36,698 bases of DNA from Gammaproteobacteria bacterium (GTDB lineage Bacteria > Pseudomonadota > Gammaproteobacteria > JAJPIJ01), in contig JAJPIJ010000011.1 in the NCBI GenBank assembly GCA_021324815.1, forward strand, positions 1-36,698. Direction: 5' to 3'. The notes beneath the pieces were generated by a model that saw nothing but the letters and a program-made list of their open reading frames with translations, was not told the origin of the DNA and searched no databases. Positions 29,551-36,698 of the stretch are shown one piece after another (the first letter of the stretch is position 1; every line of letters starts with the position of its first letter). The position numbers were made by a program, and so were the translations under genes.

Positions 29551-30399
29551 ATGTTGAGCTACCGCCACGCCTATCACGCCGGCAATTTCGCCGACGTGTT
29601 CAAGCACATCGTGCTCGTGCTGCTTCTTGAGGCGCTGCGTCGCAAGGACAAGCCCTTCCTGTATCTGGACACGCACGCCGGCGCCGGACGCTACGACCTG
29701 AAGAGCGAAATGGCGTCAAGGAACCGTGAATATCTCGACGGGATCGGGCGCTTGTGGAAGGCCCCGACACCCCCCGCCGCCGTGACGGCGTATCTCGATG
29801 CCATCCATGCGCTCAATGCCAATGCCCCGGCGCTGCCGCGATGGTATCCGGGCTCATCCCGGATTGCGCGTCATTTTTTGCGACGGGGGGACCGCATGTT
29901 GCTGGCGGAAAAACACCCGGCGGACGGCGCCTTGTTGCGCCGGGAATTCTCCGGCGATCGACAGGTCCGCGTATCAAGGGAGGACGGCTACCAGCTGCTC
30001 AAGTCGCAGCTCCCGCCGCGCGAGCACCGCGCCCTGGTGCTGATCGATCCTGCTTATGAGTTGTGCGATGAGTTGGAAAGGGTGTACGCAGGGCTGAAGG
30101 CGGGACATCAGCGCATGGCGACGGGGATATTCGCCGCATGGTATCCGGTCATGCCCAAGCTCAATGCCGACGGACTTCGAGCGAAATTACTGGAATCGGG
30201 AATCCGCCGGGTGCTGAACACGGAACTCTGCATCCATCCCCGCGACAATCCGCTGGGCCTGAACGGCTCCGGGCTCATCATCGTCAATCCGCCGTGGCAA
30301 CTGGATGAGGCCATTCAAGGCCTGCTGCCATGGTTGTGGCGGACTTTATCGCCCGCCGGGCGGGGCGATCACTTCGTGCGATGGCTGGCGGGGGAATAG
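29551..30399 (+). CDS. rlmJ: 23S rRNA (adenine-2030-N6)-methyltransferase RlmJ
   Basis: SAM-dependent enzyme that N6-methylates A2030 of 23S rRNA. The 282-residue protein begins MLSYRHAYHAGNFADVFKHI, the hallmark of the family. It has the SAM motif FLYLDTHAGAGRYDL and catalytic motif IV as VLIDPAYEL. The usual motif is DPPY/DPPF; here the second proline is alanine. The C-terminal ERVYAGLKAGHQRMATGIFA and SGLIIVNPPWQLDEAI complete the fold. A CCGCGT-GAA-ACGCGG hairpin (30402-30416) fills the gap to the next convergent gene. Confidence 0.95.
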   Translation: MLSYRHAYHAGNFADVFKHIVLVLLLEALRRKDKPFLYLDTHAGAGRYDLKSEMASRNREYLDGIGRLWKAPTPPAAVTAYLDAIHALNANAPALPRWYPGSSRIARHFLRRGDRMLLAEKHPADGALLRREFSGDRQVRVSREDGYQLLKSQLPPREHRALVLIDPAYELCDELERVYAGLKAGHQRMATGIFAAWYPVMPKLNADGLRAKLLESGIRRVLNTELCIHPRDNPLGLNGSGLIIVNPPWQLDEAIQGLLPWLWRTLSPAGRGDHFVRWLAGE

Positions 30400-30401
30400 T
30401 G

Positions 30402-30416
30402 CCGCGTGAAACGCGG
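30402..30416. terminator. Short hairpin between convergent rlmJ and Rieske-fusion gene
   Basis: CCGCGT-GAA-ACGCGG, a perfect 6-bp stem occupying nearly the whole 17-base gap between two stop codons. There is no T-run, so termination is only possible. Confidence 0.35.
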
Positions 30417-31046
30417 TCACCAGCGCGCGAGGAGCTTGCCATCCTCTATTTTGCACTCGTAACTGCGCAGGGGCCTGTTTCCGACTTTGACGCAGGTTCC
30501 GTCTTTGACGTCGAATGTCCAGCCGTGTTTCGGGCAGGTCAGTTGACGGCCGCTCAATGCCGTTTCCGGAATCAAGGTGCCTTGATGCGGGCAGCGGCGA
30601 TCATAGACGCGGGGTTCCGTGTTCGGATATTGAAAAATCAGCAACGGGCGGCCATCGCGTTCCACCGCCAGCGCCCGGCCCGGTGTCAACGAAGCCAATG
30701 GAATGAGTTCGTGCCACTGGGCCTGTGATTGCAAGGCCTCCTCGCGGAATTCCGGCAGGTCCATGCCATTGATGATCCCGACGGCCCAGACGATTTTGTT
30801 CAAGCCCAGGATGGGCAGGGACAGCAGCATGGCGTCCAGCAATTCACCGCCGCTCCAGCCCGCCTGCAACGCCCGCCGCAGATACTGCCTCAATCCCGGA
30901 TCGGACTGCGCGTCGACCTTGCTCAGGAAGGACAGCAGGGAGCGCGTCCTTGGATCGAGACGGCCGCCGGCGTCCTTGAAAAAGTCGAAATGAGCCCGCA
31001 TGGCTTCTGGCCGCACCCGCAGCAAAAAATCCAGTGCTTCGCTCAT
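30417..31046 (-). CDS. Carboxymuconolactone-decarboxylase-like / Rieske [2Fe-2S] fusion protein
   Basis: A 209-residue cytoplasmic protein of two domains. Residues 1-100 look like an AhpD/CMD-type helical domain (LDPRTRSLLSFLSKV, LRRALQAGWSGGELLDAML, LNKIVWAVGIINGM). They contain no cysteine at all, so the CxxC peroxidase site of AhpD is absent. Residues 110-209 form a Rieske ferredoxin domain with C152-x-H154 (CPHQGT) and C171-x2-H174 (CPKHGWTFD), the full cluster-ligand set, and LRSYECKIEDGKLLARW at the end. The start ATG has AGGAG upstream. It may transfer electrons to or from a substrate bound by the first domain; no function is established. Confidence 0.82.
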   Translation of the reverse strand: MSEALDFLLRVRPEAMRAHFDFFKDAGGRLDPRTRSLLSFLSKVDAQSDPGLRQYLRRALQAGWSGGELLDAMLLSLPILGLNKIVWAVGIINGMDLPEFREEALQSQAQWHELIPLASLTPGRALAVERDGRPLLIFQYPNTEPRVYDRRCPHQGTLIPETALSGRQLTCPKHGWTFDVKDGTCVKVGNRPLRSYECKIEDGKLLARW

Positions 31047-31056
31047 CGCCTTTCTC

Positions 31057-31539
31057 CTATGAGCCCGCCGGTGTCAGCTCAATCACGGTCTCCCGGAATG
31101 CCAGTTTGGGGATGTCGGCAAAATCCACGGGCAGGAAATAATGCACATAATTGGGATGCAAAAAGGCCAGTGTCACGGTGCCAGTATCGCGCATCACGTA
31201 TCGCTCGCTCTTCTTGAACAGCCAGGTGCGGGTGTCCAGGCGGGCGACGACGAAATTCAGTTCGATGCGACCCGCGTCATCCTCGGGTTTGGAGGAACAG
31301 GCGCCCTCCTTGCGCCCGATGAAACACTCGATGTGCACGCCTTCGATTGCCCTGCCGGTGCCCTTCTCCACCAGTTTGAAACGCGGATGCAGCACGTCGC
31401 TCGACATCTGTTCGCGGGTGCCGAACAATCCGTAATAATCCGCCGCCACCGCCGCGCCGGCCAGCAGCACCGCCCCCACCGCAAGTTTGTTGATCATGCC
31501 GCGCATGCCCCCGCTGGTTTTGTGTGCACTGCGTATCAT
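31057..31539 (-). CDS. Membrane-anchored beta-rich protein of unknown function
   Basis: Not recognised. The 160-residue protein has one N-terminal helix (LAVGAVLLAGAAVAADYYGLF, about residues 19-39). The following extracytoplasmic domain (HPRFKLVEKGTGRAIEGVHIEC, AGRIELNFVVARLDTRTWLF, VTLAFLHPNYVHYFLPVDF) resembles a carboxypeptidase-regulatory or transthyretin-like beta sandwich, a weak impression. Two cysteines (IECFIGRKEGACSS) could form a disulfide. The ATG at 31539 has AGGGGG six bases upstream; ATGs at 31506 and 31497 are alternatives. It lies 10 bases upstream of the Rieske fusion, likely one operon. Confidence 0.7.
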   Translation of the reverse strand: MIRSAHKTSGGMRGMINKLAVGAVLLAGAAVAADYYGLFGTREQMSSDVLHPRFKLVEKGTGRAIEGVHIECFIGRKEGACSSKPEDDAGRIELNFVVARLDTRTWLFKKSERYVMRDTGTVTLAFLHPNYVHYFLPVDFADIPKLAFRETVIELTPAGS

Positions 31540-31762
31540 ACAAAACCCCCTGCGGCAGTGCGGCCAGACCGCCTCGCAGTCCAATGCCGGCCACCGCAAT
31601 CCACGGCAACCTGAACCATGCCGCCATGTTCATTTCGTGACGCGTTCCGGCATTCCGGCGCCCGCGCCTTTGTCAATTCGGCAAGGCGCTGATACCATTG
31701 CATTATTGCGAACCGACCCTTATCGCCCAATATTAAACAACTGAAATCAAGCGATTATAACC

Positions 31763-33715
31763 ATGGTGTTCTCCTTTGACATGTCGGGTTCGCAAATCAA
31801 CGGCGCCCGGGATTACCAGGAAGACGCTTTTCTCATCACCCATCTGGGTGACAGCGACAATCCCGACGAAAAGGCGTCGCTGGTCATCGTTGCCGACGGC
31901 ATGGGCGGTCATGCCGCCGGCAACGTCGCCAGCAACATGGCGGTGCAGACCTTCAACAAGTATCTCACCGGCAACTACCCCAGCGATCAGATGCAGACGG
32001 TGCTGCGCGAGGCGGTGCTCGCCGCCAACGGCTCGATAGAACACACCGTCAAGGAAACCGAGGCGCTGAAGGGCATGGGCTGCACCTTCGTCGGCGTCAT
32101 CCTGCACAAATCCAAGATGCGCTGGGTCAGCGTCGGCGACAGCAATTTGTACCTGCTGCGCGACAAGAAACTCATCAAGAAAAACGCCGATCACAGCTAC
32201 GGCGGTTTCCTCGATCGCATGAAGGCCGCCGGCACGCCGGTGAAGCCCGAGCCGGGTTTCTCGCGCAACATGCTGATGAGCGCGCTGACGGGCGAGGACA
32301 TCGCCGAAATTGACTGTCCCGCCGAACCCTTCGAACTCAGGGGCGGCGATCGCATCATTGTTTCCACCGACGGCCTTGACACCCTTTCCGAAGCCAAGAT
32401 CCTGCATTACTGCGACGGCGCCAAAACCGCCAAGGAATGCGTCAAGGCGCTGCTCGACGGCGTCGAGGAGGCGAAGATCCCCCGCCAGGACAACACCACC
32501 GTCGTGGTCATCGACGTCATTGCAAAGGAGGAGAAGGTGGCGGTCGCCCCCCCACCCCCGCCACCTCCCCCACCCCCGCCCCCCCCGCCGGCGCGTGCGT
32601 TGACGGAGGAGGAAGAACAGGACCTCGCCATCACCAAATACGCCCCGCCCGGCGCCGCGCCGCCGATCGTGCCAAAACGCAAGGCCACGCCACCGCCACC
32701 ACCCGTCGAAGAAGAACCGAAACGCAACTGGCCGGCCATCGCCGCCGCCGTTGCGGGGGTGCTCATCGTGGCCGGCGGCGCCGCCTATTACTTCTCCGCG
32801 GGCGGCGGCAAACCCGCGCCGCATGTCGCCGCCAGAAAGCATCACGAAGGGGCGGAAACCGCCCCCGCGGCGCCCACCGCGCCCGCGATGGAGGAAAAGC
32901 CCGCGGCCCCCGCGCCCACGACGGCCGCGGCGCCGCCGGCGCCTGCGCCCGTCACTCCCGCGCCGGCGCCGGCCGCGAAGGCCGAGGAATTCCAGGATGC
33001 GCTCAAGTCCGGCGGCAGCGGACCGGTGATGGTGTGGATCCCGCCCGGCAAATTCGAGATGGGCGCGCCCGCCAGCGCCCCGGAGGCGGATCAACGCCCG
33101 CGGCATGCCGTGCAGATCGGCAAAAAATTCGCCATGAGCAAGTATGAGATCACCGTGGCCGAATACGAAAAGTTCACCAAGGCGGCCGGGCGGCCCGCGC
33201 CCAAGCTGGGCCCCGATTTCAAACCCGAGCATCCGGTGGTCATGGTGTCATGGGAGGACGCGCTCGCCTACAGCCACTGGCTCACCGAGCAGACCGGCTT
33301 CAAATACCGGCTGCCGAGCGAGGCGGAATGGGAATACGCCGCGGCGGCAGGCACCGACAGCTACGAATGGTGGTGGGGGCGCGATCCGGGCCAGGGCAAT
33401 GCCCATTGCTTCGGCTGCGGCTCCGATTTCGACAGCCGCCGCCCCGCCAAGGTGGGGAGTTTCAAGCCCAACCCCTTCGGCCTCTACGACACGGCGGGCA
33501 ACGCCGCCGAGTGGGTGCAGGATTGCTATCACAGCAACTACGAGGGCGCGCCCACCGACGGCAGCGTCTGGGAGGGCGGCAACTGCAACGAACGCGTGGT
33601 GCGGGGCGGCTCCTATGACCAGCCCCCCAAGTCCATCCGCGCCTGCTACCGCGACAAGTTTGATTCCTCGAAGGCCAACGAAGACATCGGCATCCGCGTT
33701 CTGCGCGAGCCCTGA
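31763..33715 (+). CDS. PP2C Ser/Thr phosphatase - transmembrane - SUMF1-like fusion protein
   Basis: A 650-residue fusion. Residues 1-255 form a PP2C phosphatase with the metal-binding set RDYQED (16-21), DGMGGH (45-50), GD125-126, TDG (202-204) and DN (243-244). A run of 14 prolines (263-276) and a charged linker lead to one transmembrane helix (about 324-344) and an Ala/Pro linker. Residues 421-650 are a SUMF1/formylglycine-generating-enzyme-like domain (FEMG, RLPSEAEWEYAAAAG, NPFGLYDTAGNAAEWVQD, RVVRGGSYDQPP). The catalytic cysteines of true FGE are absent after RGGSY, so it is probably a binding fold. The predicted phosphatase is cytoplasmic and the SUMF1 part periplasmic. No good ribosome site precedes the ATG. 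Confidence 0.9.
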   Translation: MVFSFDMSGSQINGARDYQEDAFLITHLGDSDNPDEKASLVIVADGMGGHAAGNVASNMAVQTFNKYLTGNYPSDQMQTVLREAVLAANGSIEHTVKETEALKGMGCTFVGVILHKSKMRWVSVGDSNLYLLRDKKLIKKNADHSYGGFLDRMKAAGTPVKPEPGFSRNMLMSALTGEDIAEIDCPAEPFELRGGDRIIVSTDGLDTLSEAKILHYCDGAKTAKECVKALLDGVEEAKIPRQDNTTVVVIDVIAKEEKVAVAPPPPPPPPPPPPPPARALTEEEEQDLAITKYAPPGAAPPIVPKRKATPPPPPVEEEPKRNWPAIAAAVAGVLIVAGGAAYYFSAGGGKPAPHVAARKHHEGAETAPAAPTAPAMEEKPAAPAPTTAAAPPAPAPVTPAPAPAAKAEEFQDALKSGGSGPVMVWIPPGKFEMGAPASAPEADQRPRHAVQIGKKFAMSKYEITVAEYEKFTKAAGRPAPKLGPDFKPEHPVVMVSWEDALAYSHWLTEQTGFKYRLPSEAEWEYAAAAGTDSYEWWWGRDPGQGNAHCFGCGSDFDSRRPAKVGSFKPNPFGLYDTAGNAAEWVQDCYHSNYEGAPTDGSVWEGGNCNERVVRGGSYDQPPKSIRACYRDKFDSSKANEDIGIRVLREP

Positions 33716-33742
33716 GTCCGCGGCGGGTCAGCCCAAATCAAA

Positions 33743-33768
33743 AAAGACCCCGCCAAAGCGGGGTCTTT
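33743..33768. terminator. Bidirectional rho-independent terminator
   Basis: AAAGACCCCGC (33743-33753) and GCGGGGTCTTT (33758-33768) form a perfect 11-bp stem with loop CAAA. On the minus strand it is followed by a run of T, so it ends the small secreted-protein gene well; on plus it follows the PP2C fusion gene with TTTGA. Confidence 0.9.
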
Positions 33769-33805
33769 GATGCCTCTATCGCCGCCGCCGCGGGCGACGC
33801 GGCAC

Positions 33806-34120
33806 TTATTTTTTCTTCTTGTGGCCGCCGCCGCCTTTGACGTATTTGATGGAACACTTGGCCTCCTTGAAGGTGCCGCATACGGCGGGGTCCTTCGCGC
33901 CCGTCCCAATCTTGCCGCCGGCGTAGGCGCCAGTGGGATCGCCGCCATAGGTAAAGCCGGCGGGCATCTCCACCTCCTTGCCGGTCATGTCGTGACCGGT
34001 CGCCGCCACCATGAAGCCGCCGGAAAATTCCCGTGCAGCGAATGGGTTCTCCGCGGCATTGGCGATGGGTGTTGCACTCAAAGTAATGGCTATCGCAGTG
34101 GTTAACGTGGTTTTTTTCAT
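33806..34120 (-). CDS. Small secreted protein with HvfA/BufA1-like N-terminus
   Basis: A 104-residue secreted protein. The signal peptide MKKTTLTTAIAITLSATPIANA is followed immediately by ENPFAAREFSGGFMVAATG, which resembles the conserved NPF...LSxGYMVA segment of HvfA/BufA1 copper-binding peptide precursors. The rest (GFTYGGDPTGAYAGGKIGTG, CGTFKEAKCS, GGGGHKKKK) is glycine- and lysine-rich with two cysteines (C81, C89). It lacks the EGKCG repeats of those precursors, and no BufB or BufC gene is nearby. AGGAG precedes the ATG; the strong terminator at 33743 ends it. The gene is clear; family assignment is tentative. Confidence 0.72.
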   Translation of the reverse strand: MKKTTLTTAIAITLSATPIANAAENPFAAREFSGGFMVAATGHDMTGKEVEMPAGFTYGGDPTGAYAGGKIGTGAKDPAVCGTFKEAKCSIKYVKGGGGHKKKK

Positions 34121-34278
34121 GACGTTTCTCCTCAAACTTGATTCCCGTGGAAACTCGCGACCCCTCCACAGCACTCCCGGAACCGCACCAACTCCGAAAC
34201 TACAATAACCCAAGATGGGTCGGGATGGAAACCGTGACCGTTATTAGAGACGGCAGTCGCCCCTGCACGTCCAGGCGT

Positions 34279-34560
34279 TCACTCCCGTTTGTCGCTGTGG
34301 CCGAGTGGCTTGTCGGGCGCGATGCGGTCGCGGATTAATTGCTTTAGTTCCCTGGCTTCGGGGAAAACACCCGTTTGCGCCTTCGAATAAACGAGCTCGC
34401 CGTCCAGTCGAATTTCAAAAACGCCCCCCGCCGCCGGAACCAGGGTGACCCCGCCCAATTCCTCCGCGAAGGTGAACAGCAGCTCCTGCGCCAGCCAGGT
34501 CGCGCGCAAAACGAAGCGACACTGGCTGCAATAGATGATTTCGACGTGCGGCTTGTTCAC
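34279..34560 (-). CDS. SelT/SelW/SelH (Rdx) family thioredoxin-fold protein
   Basis: A 93-residue protein of the Rdx family, small thioredoxin-fold redox proteins. Starting VEIIYCSQCRFVLRATWLAQEL, it has CxxC (YCSQCRF), where selenoprotein W has CxxU, so this is the cysteine form. It continues GGVFEIRLDGELVYSKAQTGVFPEARELKQLIRD, the family's glycine and D-G pattern. The start is GTG at 34560, overlapping the stop of the AmpG-like gene (GTGA), so the two are cotranscribed. The partner is unknown. Confidence 0.9.
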   Translation of the reverse strand: MNKPHVEIIYCSQCRFVLRATWLAQELLFTFAEELGGVTLVPAAGGVFEIRLDGELVYSKAQTGVFPEARELKQLIRDRIAPDKPLGHSDKRE

Positions 34561-35783
34561 GCGGGTTGCGCCTCCGCGTCCACGGCGAGGATTTGAGCCT
34601 GCAGCAGCCTCAACACCCCCAACGCCGGCCAGGCCAGCACAAAGCTCAGCAGAAAATAGTTGCCCCAGCCCATGCCTTCCACAAGATAGCCCGCGCCGCC
34701 GCCCACGACGATGCGACCGATGGAGGCCAGCGCCGTCAGCAGGGCGAATTGGGTCGCCGAATAGCGATGATCACACAAGGCCATCAACAGCGCGGTGAAG
34801 GCGCAGGTGCCCATGCCGCTGGTCAGGTTCTCCAGCGTCACCACCAACACCAATCCCCAATGACTCTTGCCCATGACGAGCAGGCCGTAAAACCCCAGAA
34901 TGGTCACCGCCTGCAGGACGCCGAACGCCATCAGCGCCGGATACAGGCGCCAGCGCGCCAGCAGGGCGCCGGCGAACAGCGCGCCGAACAGGGTCGCCGC
35001 CAGCCCCACGCCCTTGTTGATGAGACCGACATCCGCGGCAGTGTACTGCATCTCGCGCAGCAGGAAGGTGGTGCTGAGCGCCCCCGCCAGCGCGTCGCCC
35101 AGCTTGTACAGCACGACGAACAGCAGCAACCATTCGATCCGCGGGCGCGACAACAGCGACTCAAACGGCTCACGCAGCGCCTGCGCCAGCGCGCGGCGGG
35201 GCAGTTCAAGCGCGGGCACCGGCGGCGCATGCCATGTCGAGATGACGCCGATTCCCATCAGCGCCGCCATCAACAGATAAACCTTGCGCCAGCCGATGTC
35301 CTCGCTCAGGATCAGCGCCAGGGCGCCGGAGGTCAGCATGGCGACGCGGTAGCCCACGGTGGTCAGGGCCGTGCCCATGCCGCGCTCATGCACGCCCAGC
35401 ATGTCCGTGCGGTAGGCGTCGTAGGCCACGTCCTGCGACGCCGAGGCGAAGGCGGCGAACAGCGCCAGCGCGGCGATCCAGTGCATCCCCTGCGCCGGCG
35501 ACCATCCCGCCATCATGACCAGGCCCGCGATCAAGGCCAGCTGGCAGATCAGCATCCAGCCGCGGCGGCGATCGAGCCATCCCGGCGCATACGCGTCCAT
35601 CCACGGCGCCCACAGAAACTTGAGCGTGTACGGCAGTCCGGCCAGCGCGAACAGGCCGATTTGCCTGACGGGCACGTCCACCATCGTGAGCCAGGCCTGC
35701 AGGGTGCCGGAGGTGAGCGCCAGCGGCAGGCCGGAGGCAAACCCAAGCGGCAGCAGCACCGCCATGCGACGTGAACTCAGCAT
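34557..35783 (-). CDS. ampG: AmpG-type muropeptide MFS permease
   Basis: Inner-membrane MFS transporter that imports anhydromuropeptides for cell-wall recycling. The 408-residue protein has about twelve helices. Family phrases are MAVLLPLGFASGLPLALTSG and LQAWLTMVDVPVRQIGLFAL at the N-terminus, YTLKFLWAPWMD, SASQDVAYDAYRTDML, GMGTALTTVGYRVAML, LYKLGDALAG and TLENLTSGMGTCAFTALLMALC. It is shorter than E. coli AmpG (491) and lacks the two extra C-terminal helices. It starts the minus-strand pair with the SelW-like gene; no AmpR or beta-lactamase gene is nearby. Confidence 0.92.
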   Translation of the reverse strand: MLSSRRMAVLLPLGFASGLPLALTSGTLQAWLTMVDVPVRQIGLFALAGLPYTLKFLWAPWMDAYAPGWLDRRRGWMLICQLALIAGLVMMAGWSPAQGMHWIAALALFAAFASASQDVAYDAYRTDMLGVHERGMGTALTTVGYRVAMLTSGALALILSEDIGWRKVYLLMAALMGIGVISTWHAPPVPALELPRRALAQALREPFESLLSRPRIEWLLLFVVLYKLGDALAGALSTTFLLREMQYTAADVGLINKGVGLAATLFGALFAGALLARWRLYPALMAFGVLQAVTILGFYGLLVMGKSHWGLVLVVTLENLTSGMGTCAFTALLMALCDHRYSATQFALLTALASIGRIVVGGGAGYLVEGMGWGNYFLLSFVLAWPALGVLRLLQAQILAVDAEAQPA

Positions 35784-35866
35784 GTCCGCGTTTCCTTTCC
35801 CCTGTGCGCGGCGATGGACAGCCGCCGGAATACTGAAGCATGATCCCGCCGTGGAGAATACACACG

Positions 35867-36349
35867 ATGGCGCGTGAAATCGAACGCAAATTTCTCCTGA
35901 AAAACGATGGCTGGCGCGCGGCGATCACAAGAACCTCGCGCTACCGGCAGGGCTACCTGCGCACCGGCGCGGACAGCGGCTGTTCCGTGCGCGTGCGCAT
36001 CGAGGGCGATGAGGCGAAGCTCAACATCAAGAGCATGACGCTGGGCGCCTCCCGCGCGGAATTCGAATTTTCCATCCCGATGGCGGAGGCGCGAAGCCTG
36101 CTGGAAACGCTGTGCGTGCCGCCGTTCATCGATAAGGTGCGGCATTTCGTTCAACACGCGGGCCATACCTGGGAGGTGGACGTCTTCGAGGGCGACAACG
36201 CCGGTCTCGTGATCGCCGAGATCGAATTGAAGGATATCAACGAGCCATTCGCCCGTCCCGGCTGGCTGGGCAAGGAAGTGACCGACGATCCGCGCTACTA
36301 CAACGTCAGCCTCGCCGGCAATCCCTACAAAAACTGGCGCGATCAGTGA
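35867..36349 (+). CDS. CYTH-domain protein (inorganic triphosphatase-like)
   Basis: A 160-residue CYTH enzyme, probably a tripolyphosphatase. The signature ExExK is E4-I-E6-R-K8 (MAREIERKFLLKNDGW). Charged strands forming the triphosphate tunnel follow: YRQGYLRTG, SVRVRIEGDEAKLNIKS, FEFSIPMAEARSLLETLC, KVRHFVQHAGHTWEVDVFEG, LVIAEIELKDINEPF and WLGKEVTDDPRYYNVSLAGNPY. The ATG at 35867 puts the signature at the usual position and has GGAGA upstream; 35840 is an alternative. Convergent with the transporter at the edge, whose stop codon lies 1 base upstream of this stop. Confidence 0.92.
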   Translation: MAREIERKFLLKNDGWRAAITRTSRYRQGYLRTGADSGCSVRVRIEGDEAKLNIKSMTLGASRAEFEFSIPMAEARSLLETLCVPPFIDKVRHFVQHAGHTWEVDVFEGDNAGLVIAEIELKDINEPFARPGWLGKEVTDDPRYYNVSLAGNPYKNWRDQ

Positions 36350-36698
36350 AACAGTCTGGCGGCGGTCAGCAAGGTTTCATAGATGCCCCATCCCAGCGGG
36401 ATGCCCACCAGCGTCCAGCTGATCACAACGAGGACCCAGCTCCCGGCGCTGGGATGTTCCGAATTCGAGGATGAATTCTGCCTCCACGTCACGCCATCGT
36501 GGGCGAGCTTGTGCTCGGCCTCCAGCTCGGCGTCGCTCATGTGGAAGCGCGCAGCCACCGGCCGCACCGTCAGGTTGCACAGAAAGCCGAGAAACAGCAG
36601 TCCCGTCATCACGTACATGGTGATGTTATAGGCCTGGGCATTGGGCACGCCGTGTGCGATCTGGAATTCACGGATGTAATTGACCAGCACCGGCCCCA
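36343..36698 (-). CDS. OFA-family MFS transporter, C-terminal fragment
   Basis: Only the last 117 or so residues are visible; the gene continues past the right edge. The sequence GPVLVNYIREFQIAHGVPNA followed by YNITMYVMTGLLFLGFLCNLTVRPV matches the terminal helices of the oxalate/formate antiporter family. A cytoplasmic stretch and a further helix (WVLVVISWTLVGIPLGWGIYETL) follow. The last helix resembles the small MFS-associated membrane subunit found next to OFA transporters, so it may be fused here. Substrate unknown; relatives move formate, oxalate or other carboxylates. Confidence 0.8.
   Translation of the reverse strand, partial: GPVLVNYIREFQIAHGVPNAQAYNITMYVMTGLLFLGFLCNLTVRPVAARFHMSDAELEAEHKLAHDGVTWRQNSSSNSEHPSAGSWVLVVISWTLVGIPLGWGIYETLLTAARLFH

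Noticed and set aside
33000-33715. Diversity-generating retroelement target in the SUMF1-like domain
   Set aside because: Such domains are common DGR targets, but I found no reverse transcriptase or template repeat in the window.

Overview
The window reads as a GC-rich chromosomal segment of a gammaproteobacterium, probably a sulfur-oxidising chemolithotroph. Two things point that way. The order ftsK-lolA-rarA-...-serS is a conserved gammaproteobacterial block, and a flavocytochrome c sulfide dehydrogenase pair (fccAB-like) is present. Genus is not determined here. I see no tRNA, rRNA, CRISPR array, insertion sequence or phage gene; apart from one broken gene the DNA is densely coding.

Layout, left to right. 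(1) Positions 1-3949, minus strand: serS-pntA-pntB, translationally coupled. pntB runs off the left edge, and pntA carries a one-base frameshift as written. (2) Positions 4104-7590, plus strand: a fluoride-response operon. It has a sigma70-like promoter, a fluoride (crcB-motif) riboswitch, crcB1, a DUF190/PII-like gene, a CPA-type antiporter, a universal stress protein, crcB2 and a second DUF190 gene. (3) Positions 7607-13432, mostly minus: a small HAD/P-type-ATPase-like phosphatase, rarA, lolA and ftsK, with a DUF2238 membrane protein on plus between lolA and ftsK. (4) Positions 13565-16563: a metallophosphoesterase, a DUF1820 protein, a glycine-zipper envelope protein and an ApbE flavin transferase. 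(5) Positions 16601-23448, plus: a six-gene MoxR-DUF58-DUF4381-BatA-BatB/C-BatD operon, the AAA+/von Willebrand A module linked to envelope stress and complex maturation. (6) Positions 23480-25085, minus: fccA-fccB. Then an HDAC-family deacetylase (plus), a bidirectional terminator and a TorF-type porin (minus). (7) Positions 27433-30399, plus: ettA, a TPR-like gene and rlmJ. (8) Positions 30417-33715: a carboxymuconolactone-decarboxylase/Rieske fusion with a membrane-anchored partner (minus), diverging from a PP2C phosphatase-TM-SUMF1 fusion (plus). (9) Positions 33806-36698: a small secreted protein with an HvfA/BufA1-like N-terminus, a SelW-type protein, an AmpG-type permease, a CYTH triphosphatase and the C-terminus of an OFA-family MFS transporter cut by the right edge.

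The most interesting region is the fluoride operon. Two [CrcB + PII-like] pairs bracket an antiporter and a stress protein behind one riboswitch. The second CrcB has both Phe-box phenylalanines replaced by tyrosine, so a non-equivalent or heterodimeric fluoride channel with dedicated PII-like partners is a testable idea. Second is the PP2C-TM-SUMF1 fusion, which joins a cytoplasmic Ser/Thr phosphatase to an apparently periplasmic, non-catalytic FGE-like fold.

All calls come from reading motifs and gene order. No database search or folding calculation was run.
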